Part shown: positions 1 through 12,000 of the stretch, in pieces | How positions within the stretch are numbered: position 1 is the stretch's first letter | Layout: the number at the start of each line of letters is the position of its first letter | Origin: Oscheius dolichura | Lineage: Eukaryota; Nematoda; Chromadorea; Rhabditida; Rhabditidae | Assembly: GCA_932521035.1 (NCBI GenBank) | Contig: OW051494.1 | Location: 5,318,001-5,382,000 of the forward strand | Reading direction: 5' to 3' | DNA: 64,000 bases | Made by a program: the position numbers and the translations under genes | The notes under the pieces: model-generated | Seen by the model: only the letters and a program-made list of their open reading frames with translations | Databases searched by the model: none | Told to the model about the DNA's origin: nothing

Positions 1-956
1 GTCCTCCAGCGTCGCCCCCGAAAGTTGTGATTTCTTCCATTTCTCCACGTGTTCTCCCATATCCTTGATCACGAACTCGATGCCCTTTGTCCCGCTGCAG
101 ATGGCATTCAATTCCTCTGAATATCCAAGTAAATAAATAGAGAAATCAGCCGACCGAGAGAGGACAGCCCACTCTGTTGGATATTGCTGAGTACGGTGCT
201 CTTCCACTTGGCGATTTGGGCCTCCATCGAGTCGATTCGGTCCTTCCTCATCCCGTAGAACATTCTCAGTCCACTGCCCGTCACCGAATTCTGGATTCTT
301 TTTTTGATGGAGAAGAAGAAGAGACGTACCGTGGTGAAGAGACCCTCGTCGCATTTGCCGGTCCTCACGGCGCCCGAGAGCGCGTTCCTCCAGACATTCT
401 TCATCCTTTCCTCCATCAACGAGAAGTGGGGAAATACACGTCTAGAGAATATATGACCCAATAAAAAAGGGTACTCACTCGACAAAGTCACAGATTTGCT
501 GTGTCTGCATGGGAATGTAATTGGCATTTTTCATGGCGAGGAAGGCCAGCTGACGGTAGTTCAACTTCGGTTTCTGGGGGCCCGGACTGCTTTCGACTGG
601 GAGGATTCGATAATAGAAATTAGACTGAATGGCCTACCAGTGGGATAATCCGTGGAGGAATACGAACAGCCCGGGTTGGGCTCGGCCTTCGGCACACTGT
701 CCAGTCCGCCCTCTGCCCCATGCTCGGCGATGTCGCCGTTCTTCTTTCCTATCAATCGGGTAATTCTGACAAATAGAAAATTACCTTTTCTCCTTGACAC
801 AAGTTTTGGCCTTTTAGTGAATATTTGAAGTTCTTCTTCGACGAAGGAGGGGTCATCTGAATAATTGGGTTGAATCGGTCGGAGCCGGGCCTCACCGGCG
901 GGGTGTTCCCGTTTGACGGAGAGGAGTGGCTCCGTCTTGATTACTGTATTCTCCAT
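1..956 (-). CDS. Divergent forkhead-like (winged-helix) protein, 3' part missing
   Basis: Spliced gene on the minus strand starting with ATG at 956 and running off the left edge. Short introns (36-56 bp) join exons reading MENTVIKTEPLL..., an acidic Ser/Pro-rich stretch, then a folded segment around 600-250. That segment contains YRQLAFLAMKNA, ICDFVERVFPHF and VWRNALSGAVRTGKC, in the order of the forkhead pattern (Y-x-x-L-I-x-x-A-I, IYxFIxxxFPYF, WKNSIRHNLSxxKCF). The usual NSIRHNLS core of recognition helix 3 is replaced, so DNA contacts may differ or be lost. A Lys/Glu-rich tail follows, reaching the window edge. Forkhead proteins are nuclear transcription factors. The assignment rests on the helix-strand pattern only; another winged-helix family is possible. 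It is divergent to the HSP70-like gene, 237 bp away. Confidence 0.5.
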
Positions 957-1193
957 TTTTCGATCCAGGAAGACGTTTCTTGTACACAGACAGGTGAACG
1001 AGACAGGATTACTAGCAGCGTCGTACGCAAACGGCCGTCGAACAAGTGACGGAGTTTTGCAGAAGCCAAAAGGGGAAAATTCAAAGGAGAATTGGAAACG
1101 CTTCGCTTTTTCGACTAAAATATCCTTTTCTCTCGCTTCTTTCTGTTGGATAACTTGGCCATGGGTCTGTTCTAGGAGGAAGTATCCCGTCAC

Positions 1194-3351
1194 ATGAGCC
1201 CTGTGCCGAATTCCTTCCTGGCAGTCGATATAGGCACCACGAACTGCCTGGCCGCGGCCATACTCGACGATAAAGAACACGTCGTTCAGAATGGCTCCAG
1301 TAAGACTCTCCCTTCCTTGTAGTATCCAGTTCAGGTATTTTTGTTCCTTCGATGGTAACCTTCCTCAACGACGGAGATGTGGCGGGTGAGGAGGCCCTGA
1401 GGCTACAGGACGAGAACCCGGAGAGGACCGCCTTCTGTAAGAGACGAGACTTCGCCACTGACCACTATTCCAGGCGGTCAATCCCTTCTGGGGGACACGA
1501 ACCTCTTTACCCAGTTTCCCTCGTTTATGTCGTCGATCCCCTTCAAAGTGAAACTCGATTTAGAGGGGACGGCCGCCATCTCCGTCAATGGCAAGAGAAG
1601 CGTCTCCCCGGAGGAGGTGGTCGCCATCCTCGTCTCCCACATGGCCGACCTCTCAATGGAACAGTTCCAGAACGAGATAACAGTGAGTGGAGGAAAGGAG
1701 TGAGGGTTCAGTTCATCCAGGGCATATCGTTGTGTGTCCCTAACAGCATCTCTCTCTACCAGAGGATCCTCATGGTCACCGCTGTCGAGTCGGCCGGCTA
1801 CAAATGCCGGGGGTTTATCAGCTCCTGTACCGCCGCCGTGGTCGGTCACCTCCCTCAAGACGCCACTGGTAAACTCGCGTCAGTGAGTAGATTTCGTTTA
1901 TTTTCACGAATTCCTAGAGGAATATCGTGGTGCTCGACGTAGGCGCGGGTTCGACGAGCGTCTCCGTCGTTTCCCTGGAGAACGGCGCCCTCGAGGTTCA
2001 GGCCGCCGTTGGGGCCAACAGCTTCGGCAGCGACACCATCGACCAGAAACTGTTCGGCTACCTCAGCGACCGGGTAGTTGTCTTCCCTCTCTCTATCTAG
2101 TCACGTCTTCAGTTGAAAAGGAAACACTTCGTCGATATCCAGACGAGTCCCAGCGCCATGGTCAGTCTGAGGCAGGCCGCCCGACAGGCCAAGATAATCC
2201 TGAACTCTCTGCCGTCCACAACCATCTGCCTCAGTCACCTCTTCCCGGACGTCGTCTTCAGGGAGACGATCTCCCAGCAGACGGTCAACACCCTCTGCCA
2301 GGCTACCCTCGAAAGCGAGGTGAAGTCCCTCTTGGACGAATCCTTGGAAAGGGCCAAGTTTGAAAAGGAACAGGTGGCGTTGGCTGTGTATCCGGGGATA
2401 CACTCGTTCAGATCTCCGAGATCATTCTGGTGGGAGGGGGAGCTGCTCTGAAGGGGGTGCGTGACATAGTCCAGAAGATATTCAAGTCGAAGAAGATCAT
2501 CCTCGAGGAGGACAGACAGAAGAGGGTCATCCTGGGGGCGGCCCGAATGGCCCTCGCCGAGGGAGCGGGCTACCAAAACTTTGGGATCTCCGAGATTGCC
2601 GGGTTCTATATCGGCTACTACTCTAAAGACGGTCAGTCGAGAGGAGTTCTTTCTCCCAACGGGCAAATTATAGCCCAGTTCAAGCAACTGATCCCGGTGG
2701 ATGCCCGCCTCCCGATGGTGGCCGAGTATGACATTCGGGTGGAGAGGGACGAGATCTGGGAAGTGGTGGAGATGGACGCTTGCGGGGTCAGGGAGAAGAT
2801 GCTGATGGCCGTTAGCTTCGAAGATCTCCTCGAAGAGGCCGCCGGAGACTTCAAGGTTAGCCCTCTCCCCCCTCAAATTTGTGGATTCATTCAGGTAAAA
2901 GTGACATTAGACCAGCAGAGCCAGCTGATTATGCATCTGACCAACCTCCAGACGGGTCAGGTGACACCTTGTGAGATCAGCGAGAGCATCAAGGAGACCG
3001 TCTTGAGTAAACTGGCCCAGGCGAAGCAGGTGGATCCTCTGGAGAGGATGAGGCTGGACGCATTCGACCAGACGACGGCGTTTTCACGGGGGCTACGAAA
3101 GAAGGCCGAGGATCTAAAGGTAGACAGCCGCCGTCCACGGTAGTCGACGGTAGTTTCAGCTGGAATTGACGATAACCCCGGAGGAGCAGGAGCTGATCAC
3201 GAGGAATGCCGAACTGCTGGAATTCTGGATGGAGAAGAACCCAACAGCTCCCCAGGCGGATATTTTGAGGGAGAAGAAGGACCTGGAAAGGGTCCTCAAT
3301 GACATAATCAGCCAGAGGGTCAAGAAGAACCAGAAGTTCTTCTCCATGTAG
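1194..3351 (+). CDS. Divergent HSP70-superfamily chaperone
   Basis: Nine exons (1194-1299, 1335-1436, 1474-1682, 1712-1882, 1918-2073, 2113-2373, 2412-2855, 2895-3119, 3160-3351) join in frame to a 621-residue protein. The N-terminus has the HSP70 phosphate-1 motif LAVDIGTTNCLAAA. The phosphate-2 region reads VVLDVGAGSTSVSVV, with the canonical DLGGGT glycine/threonine pattern degraded, and the adenosine motif is ILVGGGAALKGV. The segment that is normally NEPTAAAL reads ISSCTAAVV. A C-terminal substrate-domain-like region of beta strands and a Lys/Glu-rich helix follows; there is no EEVD tail, signal peptide or KDEL. It is best read as a cytosolic, fast-evolving HSP70 relative (HSPA14- or HSP110-like candidates); ATPase activity is uncertain. 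The third intron, 1683-1711, is only 29 bp. Confidence 0.75.
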
Positions 3352-4069
3352 CGAGGGGGAGCTCTCGGACAGCTTACGGGTCAATAGTATCACAATAAAA
3401 CTATTCTAGATGAGCATTTATACACATATCCGTGAATGTATCCCAGTACAATTGAGGGACCCATAGGATGGAGTCTCGGCTGATGATCCTCCATGGGCTG
3501 ATTTCTTACATTTTATTGAATTTCTTATATTTCCAAAGGGCAGATAGCGCCTTACCCTCAATTAGCCGGATATTCTCGGCTGTCTCATTGTTTTGGCCGT
3601 CAGCCGCATGGGGGCAGATAATGAGAGGCTTGGGCCATCGTACCTATCATTATCAACCCGTGACTTCGAGCCGGCCTGATCTTCTGAGAGATGTCCCCGG
3701 GTAATTGTCGCTGATGTCTGATACCAGTCATGACAAGAGGATCCAAGAGGTACGGTAGAATGGTTCGGGGGATAGGCAGATCACGGCCACCCCTAACAGA
3801 CACACTCCTGCCTCTTGAGCAAGATACAGTATACCCTTTACACCACCTGTACATTGTATGGAGTAGGGACACAGTACTTGCCATTTTCAACTTTATGCAT
3901 TCTATACTGTTCGTCGCCCACTTTGTCGAAGTCTCCAGACATCTCCCCTCGCGCCTGTCAGACGCCTCTTCTCTGTAATTTTCCTCCTCTGATAATCAGC
4001 AAGCATATCAACCCGCCCCTCCGTCTCCGTATAAAATCTCCCACTTCGACCCTGTCCCTCAGCCTCAAA
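3352..4069 (+). other. Intergenic region with 3' end of HSP70-like gene and G-gamma promoter
   Basis: An AATAAA-type polyadenylation signal lies at about 3393. No open frame here has splice-consistent protein-like composition. The final 100 bases hold the promoter elements of the G-gamma gene, listed separately. Confidence 0.5.
3989..4036 (+). promoter_or_regulatory. TATA box and palindrome upstream of the G-gamma gene
   Basis: TATAAAA at 4030-4036 lies 34 bp before the ATG at 4070, so transcription would start almost at the ATG. The 11-bp sequence CTGATAATCAG (3989-3999) is a near-perfect palindrome containing a GATAA core, 30 bp upstream of the TATA box, a plausible GATA-factor site. No other gene here shows so clear a TATA box. 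Function is inferred from position only. Confidence 0.45.
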
Positions 4070-4381
4070 ATGAGTCGTCCCTTCAGTCTTGGAATTGCTC
4101 TCGAGACTGACAAGAACAAGCTGAAGAAGCACGTCGAAGAGCTCCAGGCTACTGCTAGCCTGGAGCGCACTCTTGTCAGCGATTCTCTCAAAGAGTGAGT
4201 TTCAAATAGGATCCCTTATATCAAATGGAATCAAATAAAGATACACAAGCCATTTAGAATGATGAAATACGTCGCCGAACATGAGCAAGATGATCATCTT
4301 CTCCACTGTATCTCTGGAAATACTGCGAACATCAACAAGCACAACCCGTTCGCTGAGAAGAAGAAGTGCGTCATCCTCTAA
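4070..4381 (+). CDS. Heterotrimeric G-protein gamma subunit
   Basis: Two exons (4070-4194, 4258-4381) encode 82 residues. The protein is a short helical coiled coil (LKKHVEELQATASLERT) followed by the conserved NPFAEKKK motif and a terminal CVIL CaaX box. The Leu at the last position predicts geranylgeranylation at the Cys, which anchors the G-beta/gamma dimer to the plasma membrane. Length and architecture match the gamma family. It would pair with a beta subunit not present in this window and transmit GPCR signals. The N-terminus is about 15 residues longer than in many gamma subunits. It has its own TATA box and lies tail-to-tail with TTF2, whose stop is only 95 bp away. Confidence 0.9.
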
Positions 4382-4476
4382 CTTCCTACATGGAAGACAC
4401 CTGTTGAAATAAAAATTCATGTTAATTTCATCGAACACAAGAAAGACTCAAGTAGCATAGCATAAGTATAAAACAA

Positions 4477-7400
4477 TCATTTGTTAGGCTTCTTCTGATC
4501 GAGATCGAAAAGGTATCTTATATCCTGAAGTGTTAATTTCTGCATCTTTCTAGACGCTGCCCTATAATATCGATCACAAAAAATTATACGTTACACGAAC
4601 CCATCAAGAACTTGCCCAGCAAGCTGTAACTTCTGCTCTTGCAACTCAAGTACTCTTTGTTCAATTGTACCAGCCGTTACAATTCTAAAAGTATGCTAAT
4701 ATTGTACAACCAACTACTACCTATGGATGTATACAGTTTTCGTTTGTCCCATACGATAGATACGATCACAAGCTTGGGCTTCTAACGCTGGATTCCAATG
4801 AAGGTCAACCATAATTAGATGATTTCCGCCAATAAGGTTCAATCCTACACCCCCTGCTGTCAGAGAAAGTAACATAACTTGGATGTCTCCACCCTCCTTA
4901 TTGAAATTTTCAACGCGTTCTTGTCTAAAAAATGTTTAGCAAAAATTATCAGAAAAAGAACCTATCACAAACGGCTATTTCACCAGTAATACTTGTGAAT
5001 TCTATTGTGTGGTTAATTAAATGTTGCTTAATTATGTTTAGAAGTGAGGTCCATTGAGAAACTACTACTCTAAAAAGATGCGTTTAAGATAAATAAAATG
5101 AACTTACATTTTCTCTCCAGAAGCCACAACTTCTTTTACAATTTCCATGACTTTTTTAATTTTAGTAGAAAGGTAATGAGGTTCAAACACCTCCTCAGGG
5201 ACTACTGTTGTTCCTGACATCTTTTCTTCACTCAACGAAAGTTCCGCCATTGTTCGTTCTAACAAATCATCAGCGTTTCCGTCGTCTCCTCCCAACTGAT
5301 CGAAAGCTGTCATGTCAATAGCCTGAATAGATAGTACTGAACAAGAACATCAGCCATGAATATCAAACCTCTCTGGTCAAATGCATGTGAACGCAAGCTT
5401 GCCTGAGGCGAAGAAGCAAAACAAGCATATGAGAGATTAGACCAGACTTATCGTTCAGAGTTCGCATACCATCTACAATGAATGGTAATGTACCAGTGAA
5501 ATAAATTACAAATAAACGGATTTTTAATAGGGTCATCAGTCTTTTTCTTTGGGCGTAGTTGAAAATCTGTATCATCTCCTTCGTCTTTTAAAAGCTTCTG
5601 TATGGTAATTTGAGTAGCACGGAACATAATGTCGTATATATCCTTTTCGATACCCTCCAGTGTCAAATCGTATTGCTTTTCAACTTTCGGTTTGAGATCC
5701 ACCTAAATATTCCAATCACCAACAATAAACACATTATTAACCAGTGGCTTGTTGGTGAGCAAGCAAGTTTGTGCCTTTGTTCTTCTTAGCAGCAAGCTTT
5801 TAGTTAATAAGTTAAGCCTCTCAGCGCATTTACCTATAAAGATTTAGGTATTGATAATGTCAGCACTTACTAGAACTTGCCATGATGTATTCTTTCCAGT
5901 GAGAGTCATCGTCAAATGGAGAAACACGTAAAAATCGAATCAAACTATAGAGATCCCATAGGTTATTGTGAATAGGTGTTCCGGTCAGACACCAGTGGTT
6001 CCGAGAAGCTAAACGACACACGGCCTTTGATCCACTAGTAGTTTTATTCTTAATCGCATGAGCTTCATCAAGAATAACGCGCTCGAATGCAACTTTGGCA
6101 AGTACCGAGTCTGTGTTCATTACACGCCTAATATTTTTCTTGGGTTTAACTCGGTGAACTTCACCACTATCACTTTCATCTTCCGAATAGTCGTCTTCCT
6201 TGAAAAGAAAAAAATAGATAAATAAATAATTACATTGTTTTGAGTAGTAATTTTTTCAGTGAGTTCTGTAGATATCAATGCATATGTAGTAATAATTATG
6301 TCATAACGAGCCAGCCTCAAAACCATATGTAAATAGTAAGAGAAATAATGAAAACCTTCTAGGATCATCCTCCCTTTTGTTTTTCGGACCATGGAATACA
6401 TGAACTAAAAGTTTGTTTGACTTCACTCGTCGTTTTACTTCGGCCTCCCATTGGTAAATTACGGAAGCTGGGGCTACTACAAGTGTGGTATTCGATGGAA
6501 CAAGTCTAAGATTTATAAAAACTTGTATTAAGACATAAATGCTCACCCCATTTTCTTTGCTACGTCATAACGTTTTTTGTCGAAATCATCCTTATCTTCT
6601 TCCTTTCGTTTCAATCTTTCATTCTTTTGATGCAAAACTAATGCAATTGTAGCCAGGGTTTTACCAAGTCCCATATCATCGGCTAAAATCAGATTGACTT
6701 TAATTATTAAAAATATTTTTCCATGTTATAAGTCATAGATAAACTTATTATTTAACAAACCTAAAATTCCACCAGGGGCAATCTGTGATTCTCGCCAAAC
6801 CATCCAGGCTAGCCCCTGTTTTTGATGATGCATCAGTTCGACATTAATACCCACAGGAGTTTCAAGTGTTTGAGATTCGTCAGGCATGCTATCTATCGCA
6901 CTAAAAATTTATATTAATATTTAGAATGTTATAAAAAGTTACTCATGCATTCCTTTCAAACATTTTTCTGTAACGCTTCTAATCGCATTCCATCTATTAT
7001 CAGTCATTTTTCCTCCAAATAGTCGTTTTTTATCCGCTAATAATAATAATAATAATAATAAGGAAAATTGTAATCGTTACGGGCAAGAAGGCGGCTATAA
7101 ACAGCTGGATCAAACTGTGGTGGTGGAACTACAGGTACTCTTGGTTGGTGGTGAATATTGTGAGCATCATTAGCTCTAGCATGTCCGTTATCCTCCTGAT
7201 TCAAAACAAATGCACAAAATATATTCAAGTAACCTGCACTGTAGATCTTTGAGCATTTTTCAATGTGATCGCTTCTTCAATTTCTCGTAATTTTTGATGC
7301 AATTTCTGTCCACCGTCGTTCAAATCAAACGACGGCAAGTTATCGATAATTTTCTAAAATTTTAATGCATGAAAAGAAAAGAACGAACAGTTGTTGTTAT

Positions 7401-8514
7401 CCTTTTTTGTTCCAGCTCAGGTAGGCTGCTTTTTAAAAGCTGTTTGACATTATCTGATACACCCGCAAGTAGCTGAAATAGATTGCTTATGTAAATTTAA
7501 AAACGATTCGAACGTCGTCCTTATCCTTTACATGTTTCGCAATGACTATATCATTATCTCCTTCGTTATCGCTGTCACTTATACAAATTATTGATGATGA
7601 CTTTGAAACGGGGGAAAGCTTTTCAGAAGACGAATCGATCTCCAATAAAGTTTCCTCTCCTGTTTTGCTGCTGGTCTAAGAAACAGTTGGCAAAATGCCC
7701 CCACTGATACCTCAGTAATCCTGTTAGAATCTTCTACCAGGTCTGAAGTAGAAAAAACTTCGTCATCATCTATATTTGAAAATTTATCTTCTTCAACACT
7801 CATATGGGAGGAAGTGCTTTGCGTCTAAATTCGTGCGAGAATTTAATCTTTCAAATTACTTACAGATTTAACTACGGGACTCAAAGGGATGCTCATTGGA
7901 GGCGGTAACGTGTATGTGTCGCTATTGTTTGTCTAAATATTATATGCTAAGGAATATTACTGTTTACTTTTTGTTTCATCATATTTTTCTTCAGGAGGCG
8001 TTCTCTTAGTTTTTGTTTTGAAGCTAGATCGTTCATCTGCGTAAGCCTGCTTGAAATGGGAGACATCGGTTCTTCTATAAAGTTCCCAATAGAGAAAATA
8101 CCAACTCCAAACCGCTTGTTCGAGTCTCGCGATAACTCCTGCTTCTATCGTGCTCATGAATATCTTCAGAAGAAGAAATGGAAGAACTATTTGTTGCTGC
8201 TTCCGTTTTGTAGATATCCTAAAATGTTATGTTAACCAGTTGTGAATGTAAAGATACCTTATTGCGATTTGCTTTTATAAGAGGCGTCGAGGCTGTAAAT
8301 GTAAATGCATTTGGCGAGGCATCGGACTGATTTGGAATTGAGCCAGAAAGGATCGAGTCCTCTAACTGATCTTCCGATTCAGATGTTTGACCAAATATCT
8401 GTAAATATAAATAAGTGTCGCTGTCGTTCATACTACGATGCTATTTTCCGTGTGCTTACTATCTTCTTCTTCATCACTTGATATCAGCACTTTACGGCGA
8501 CCTTTGCTGGACAT
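4477..8514 (-). CDS. TTF2: Transcription termination factor 2-like SNF2 ATPase (lodestar family)
   Basis: Multi-exon minus-strand gene from ATG 8514 ([19 protein letters not shown]) to TGA 4477. The N-terminal third is acidic and disordered. The ATPase half shows Walker [12 protein letters not shown] (about 6650-6700), DEAH in [10 protein letters not shown] (about 6070), the CLTGTPIHN motif (about 5985), [15 protein letters not shown] (about 5790), and C-terminal helicase motifs including [23 protein letters not shown] and RIYRMGQTK. The extreme C-terminus [12 protein letters not shown] matches the TTF2/lodestar signature rather than RAD54 or ISWI. Family members use ATP to remove RNA polymerase II and transcripts from DNA, especially at mitosis. 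One intron (about 7037-7080) ends in a TTA microsatellite that supplies its acceptor. AT-richer than its neighbours. Confidence 0.9.
7038..7061. repeat. (TAA)8 microsatellite forming a splice acceptor in TTF2
   Basis: Eight TAA units (TTA on the coding strand). Read on the minus strand the last unit runs into TTAG, the 3' end of a roughly 44-bp TTF2 intron whose donor GTAACG is at 7080. Length changes in the array would change the branch-to-acceptor distance. Confidence 0.7.
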
Positions 8515-9040
8515 CCTAAATACTACGATGGATATCGAAGCAGCTCTATTGTTTATAAAAAATGATGATATGCAATTTCTAATGAGCAGTCTAATGAGAT
8601 ATCAGAGCACACAAGAGTAAACAAAGCAGGAACTAAACAACGAAGAAAAAAAACGGGCACTTGGCGGCATGAGGTGACCCGTTTATTTTTGCCCGCTAAA
8701 AACTGATGTTCATATTTTTCTCCTCTTTGGCTTAGTCCGCCGTTCTTCTGCCCACTGCTTCAACAGAGTTGAATCTGTGTCATTGGCGTTCTGCTGAAGT
8801 ATCGAAGCAGCTCTGTTGCGCAAAAGTTTTTACGGCCAAATGTGGCTAGAAGTTTATCCAAAGTTCATCTCTCAACTGCCACATGTTCAAGACCGGGTGC
8901 TTCCGAATTAAACGTCACATAAAATGATTTTATAGACAAATATTTATACAACAATATATCCACATACCCAAAAACGTATCACAGCAGTTGTTAAAGTTGT
9001 TAGCGAGACCCAGGATGTAGAAGATGACGCCGCGCCCCTG
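8515..9040. other. Intergenic stretch between TTF2 and CUX/CASP
   Basis: No complete gene is evident. On the minus strand, about 8823-8718, a short open frame reads LRNRAASILQQ... to KPKRRKI then TGA, of coding-like composition, but stops lie just upstream and no start or acceptor is convincing. The sequence TATCGAAGCAGCTCT occurs here (about 8799) and again near 8531 with one change, suggesting a small local duplication. The rest is AT-rich without recognised motifs. Confidence 0.35.
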
Positions 9041-12000
9041 TTAGTGTCCCGGATGTTGCTCCTTCATGTGTTGGGCGAAGTTCTCCACACACTCCTTCTG
9101 GAAGGACTGATCGACGAGATCAGAAAATGCGTAGCGGTAGAGGACGAGGAAGACAAGAAGATGGAGGACAACCAGATAGAAGAAGAACAACATACGAGCA
9201 GCACCCGAACCCATTATTACTCGGCCCTGAATTCCCGTTCACAATATACTAAAGAAGACTGACGATAGTGAGGGTAGCTCGATCATGCAGCTGCAGCTTA
9301 CTGTAGGTGCGCTGCTTCTCGGATTGACTGAACTTAGTGAACGGGTCCAGCCGCTGCTCATACTGTTCGCTGTAGTTGGGGGCATCCACCGGAACTGCCA
9401 CCGATCCTTTGTTACCTGGAGAAGTCACCAATTAATAGAGACAGAAGGGAACCCTACCGTAGCCCTGAAGGAACTTGATCTTTCCGTAGAGTTTGACGTT
9501 GTCGTCCGTCATTTTCTCGATCTGCATCTGCTGTACCTTCTCGCGGGTCTTGGCCTCGGCCAGTTCCTGAAAGTGGCTGGGACTGGACAGAAGAGGAGGG
9601 GGGAGTACCTCCTCGAGGGATGACACCTTCTGACGGAGACGGTCCCGTTGGGCGGAGAGAATGGACACGACGGAGCCGTCGGCCGGGCGGGCCGCCTGGC
9701 TGCCCATGTGCTCGAGAACTTCGAGGGTCGACAAATCCTCCCGGGGCTCGTCCGACTAAACCTTTTTAATTCCCAAAAAAAGCGAAATAAACAAACGGCC
9801 GCTCTGGCTCCGACGTGGGAGAGGTCCTTCTCCAGCCTGGTGATCAGCTGTCCCTGCTCGTCCGCCCGTGTCTGCAACTCCGCCAACTGCCTGGCCTGTT
9901 CCTCAATTGTCTCTGAAAATGTCCCCGTCATTAGACCGTCCTCTCCCCATATTTTCTTATATTTTATGCCAATTGTGTGGTGGTCTCTGAAAGGCGGCTC
10001 GTATAGTTATTTATTATTATTAGTATTATGAGAAAGGGGAGACAAAAGTGACCAGAGATCAATAGAGTTCGTCTGACGAGATTCGGGAACCGGCTGAAAG
10101 AGATCAACAAAGAAAGCTGGACTATGAGATCGAAAAAGAAAGAGGTGAGTAAGTGAGTCTGACATGAGTATCTCTAAATATCTGTACAAAAAGGGGTTAG
10201 GACAGGGGGCTAGGTGCACTTGGCTGCGGCCAGCTGGCGCATCCTCTCGACAGCCTTGTCCAGTTGGCTGGGCGCGTCCTGCTCCTCCTCCTCCTCTTCC
10301 TCGTCCTCCGTCGTCGGGTCGTCGAACGAGAGAGACGGGAAGGAGACCATCGTGGGCAGGTGCTCGTCGAACATACACGTCTGGGAGACGTTCTCCAGCA
10401 ACACGGCCAAGTCCTAAAGATGCTTTGTTTTCACGTGCCAGCCCAGTGCACCCACCTCCTGCCAGTTGCTGCTCTTCGGCATCGTTCCCACCGCCGGAGA
10501 GTAGACTTTGCCCTCCTTCAGGCTGGCCTTCTGCCGTGTCCTGTGGTTGTGGAACCAGTTGTTAACCGTCCGAATGTTCAGGTTCAGCTTCATCGCCAAC
10601 TAAATAGTCCAGATCAACCCCCGTTTTCTATCAGCCAGCCTACCAGTTCGATAGTCTTTTGACTGGGGTGTTGTTCGTGTTGGAAGACGAAGCGAAGGGC
10701 CTCCTTCTGCTGGTCGGTGATGACCGTCCGCTGAACTTTTCGAGGAGGCGGGTCGTAGGGCGGGTCAGACAGCCTCTTGCCGTTCTCGTTGAAGTCGACC
10801 AGATGACCCGACTCTTGCTAAACACCCCCAGGTTCACAATTGTCTCCTCATATAATTCTTACGCGCTCTTTGGCTAAAAGTTTCGAAATTCCGTCTTTAT
10901 CCTGGAGCCAGCCGATGATTTTCTCATAGGGCTCCTTGTTCCGGCCGGTCAGAGTGGACCACGGCCGCGGACGGAGGAAGAGCTCGCTACAGCCGCCAGC
11001 CGATATTCCCAGGATTTGTTCCCCGAAGAGCTGAAACCTCTAGGTCCAAAGGGGCCAGTCGCCAGACAAACCCGCTGGGAAATGCCGTGCAGATGGAGCC
11101 TGTCTTTAACCTTTCGAATGAGGATGGTCGTATCCGGCTCGGGGATATCGCGATCCGTCGACGGACTCTAAAATGTCAGCGTTCACAGTGGCCAGCCATG
11201 TGCCGCGTACCTTGGACAACACGAGCGGGTAGTCGTCGTCCTCTTCCTGTTTGATATTCGAGAAGAGCGGAGTCGTCGTAATGGTGTGCGCGAAGGTCGG
11301 CAGATCGCGGCTGTCCCTCTTCCTGTCGCCGTTCTCTTTCTCCTTTCGAGCCTTGTCGGTCGCTTGGGAGATCTCTCTCATAAAGAGCTTCATCCGAATG
11401 AATGGCTCGCGTCCTTTTTGGGTCAGCTGGTTCCATTGCTTTGGTCGAGCGAGGAGGTCCGAGACGGAGCCCTGGCTGAGTCCGAGGACGTGTTCCCCGA
11501 ACTGCCGCTGCGAGATGGAATTCATCGAGAGGAATTCCTTTATCTGGCGGACGACGTCCTCCGTGTCAATCTGGCCGAAGAGTTCGAATTGTTCCTGGGT
11601 GATAGGGTGGAGGCCGGCGTTCATCCTCCTCTGCATGACCTAGAAGCGCGTATACAAGGACGGGTGAGAGGCAGTCTACCAAGTGGGCCTGGTTGATGGA
11701 GGCCATCCTCTCGGTGTGGCTCATCTCGTGGTAAGTCGAGCCCATGTCGTCCGCCTACAAACGAGTCTAACTCAAGAGCCACAAATAGACAACACACGCG
11801 ACACAACAACAGCCAACGCACCCGTCTGACGTGGTTCGTCCCGAAGCTCCGACTGGCGATGGCTCTCTCGAGGTTGCTCTCCTGCTCGCGCAGTTTGGCC
11901 ATTTCCGTATTGAAAATGCTGATGATCTTCTCCTTGGGGATGTCGTCGTGTCTCCAGCGACTATTCCTCTGGGTGGTACCAGAATTGGCAGCCTGAGAAG

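Noticed and set aside
2235-2876. 213-codon minus-strand open frame
   Set aside because: Antisense shadow of the HSP70-like exons.
7038-7061. Repeat array considered as CRISPR-like
   Set aside because: It is a simple trinucleotide microsatellite without spacers, in a eukaryotic intron.
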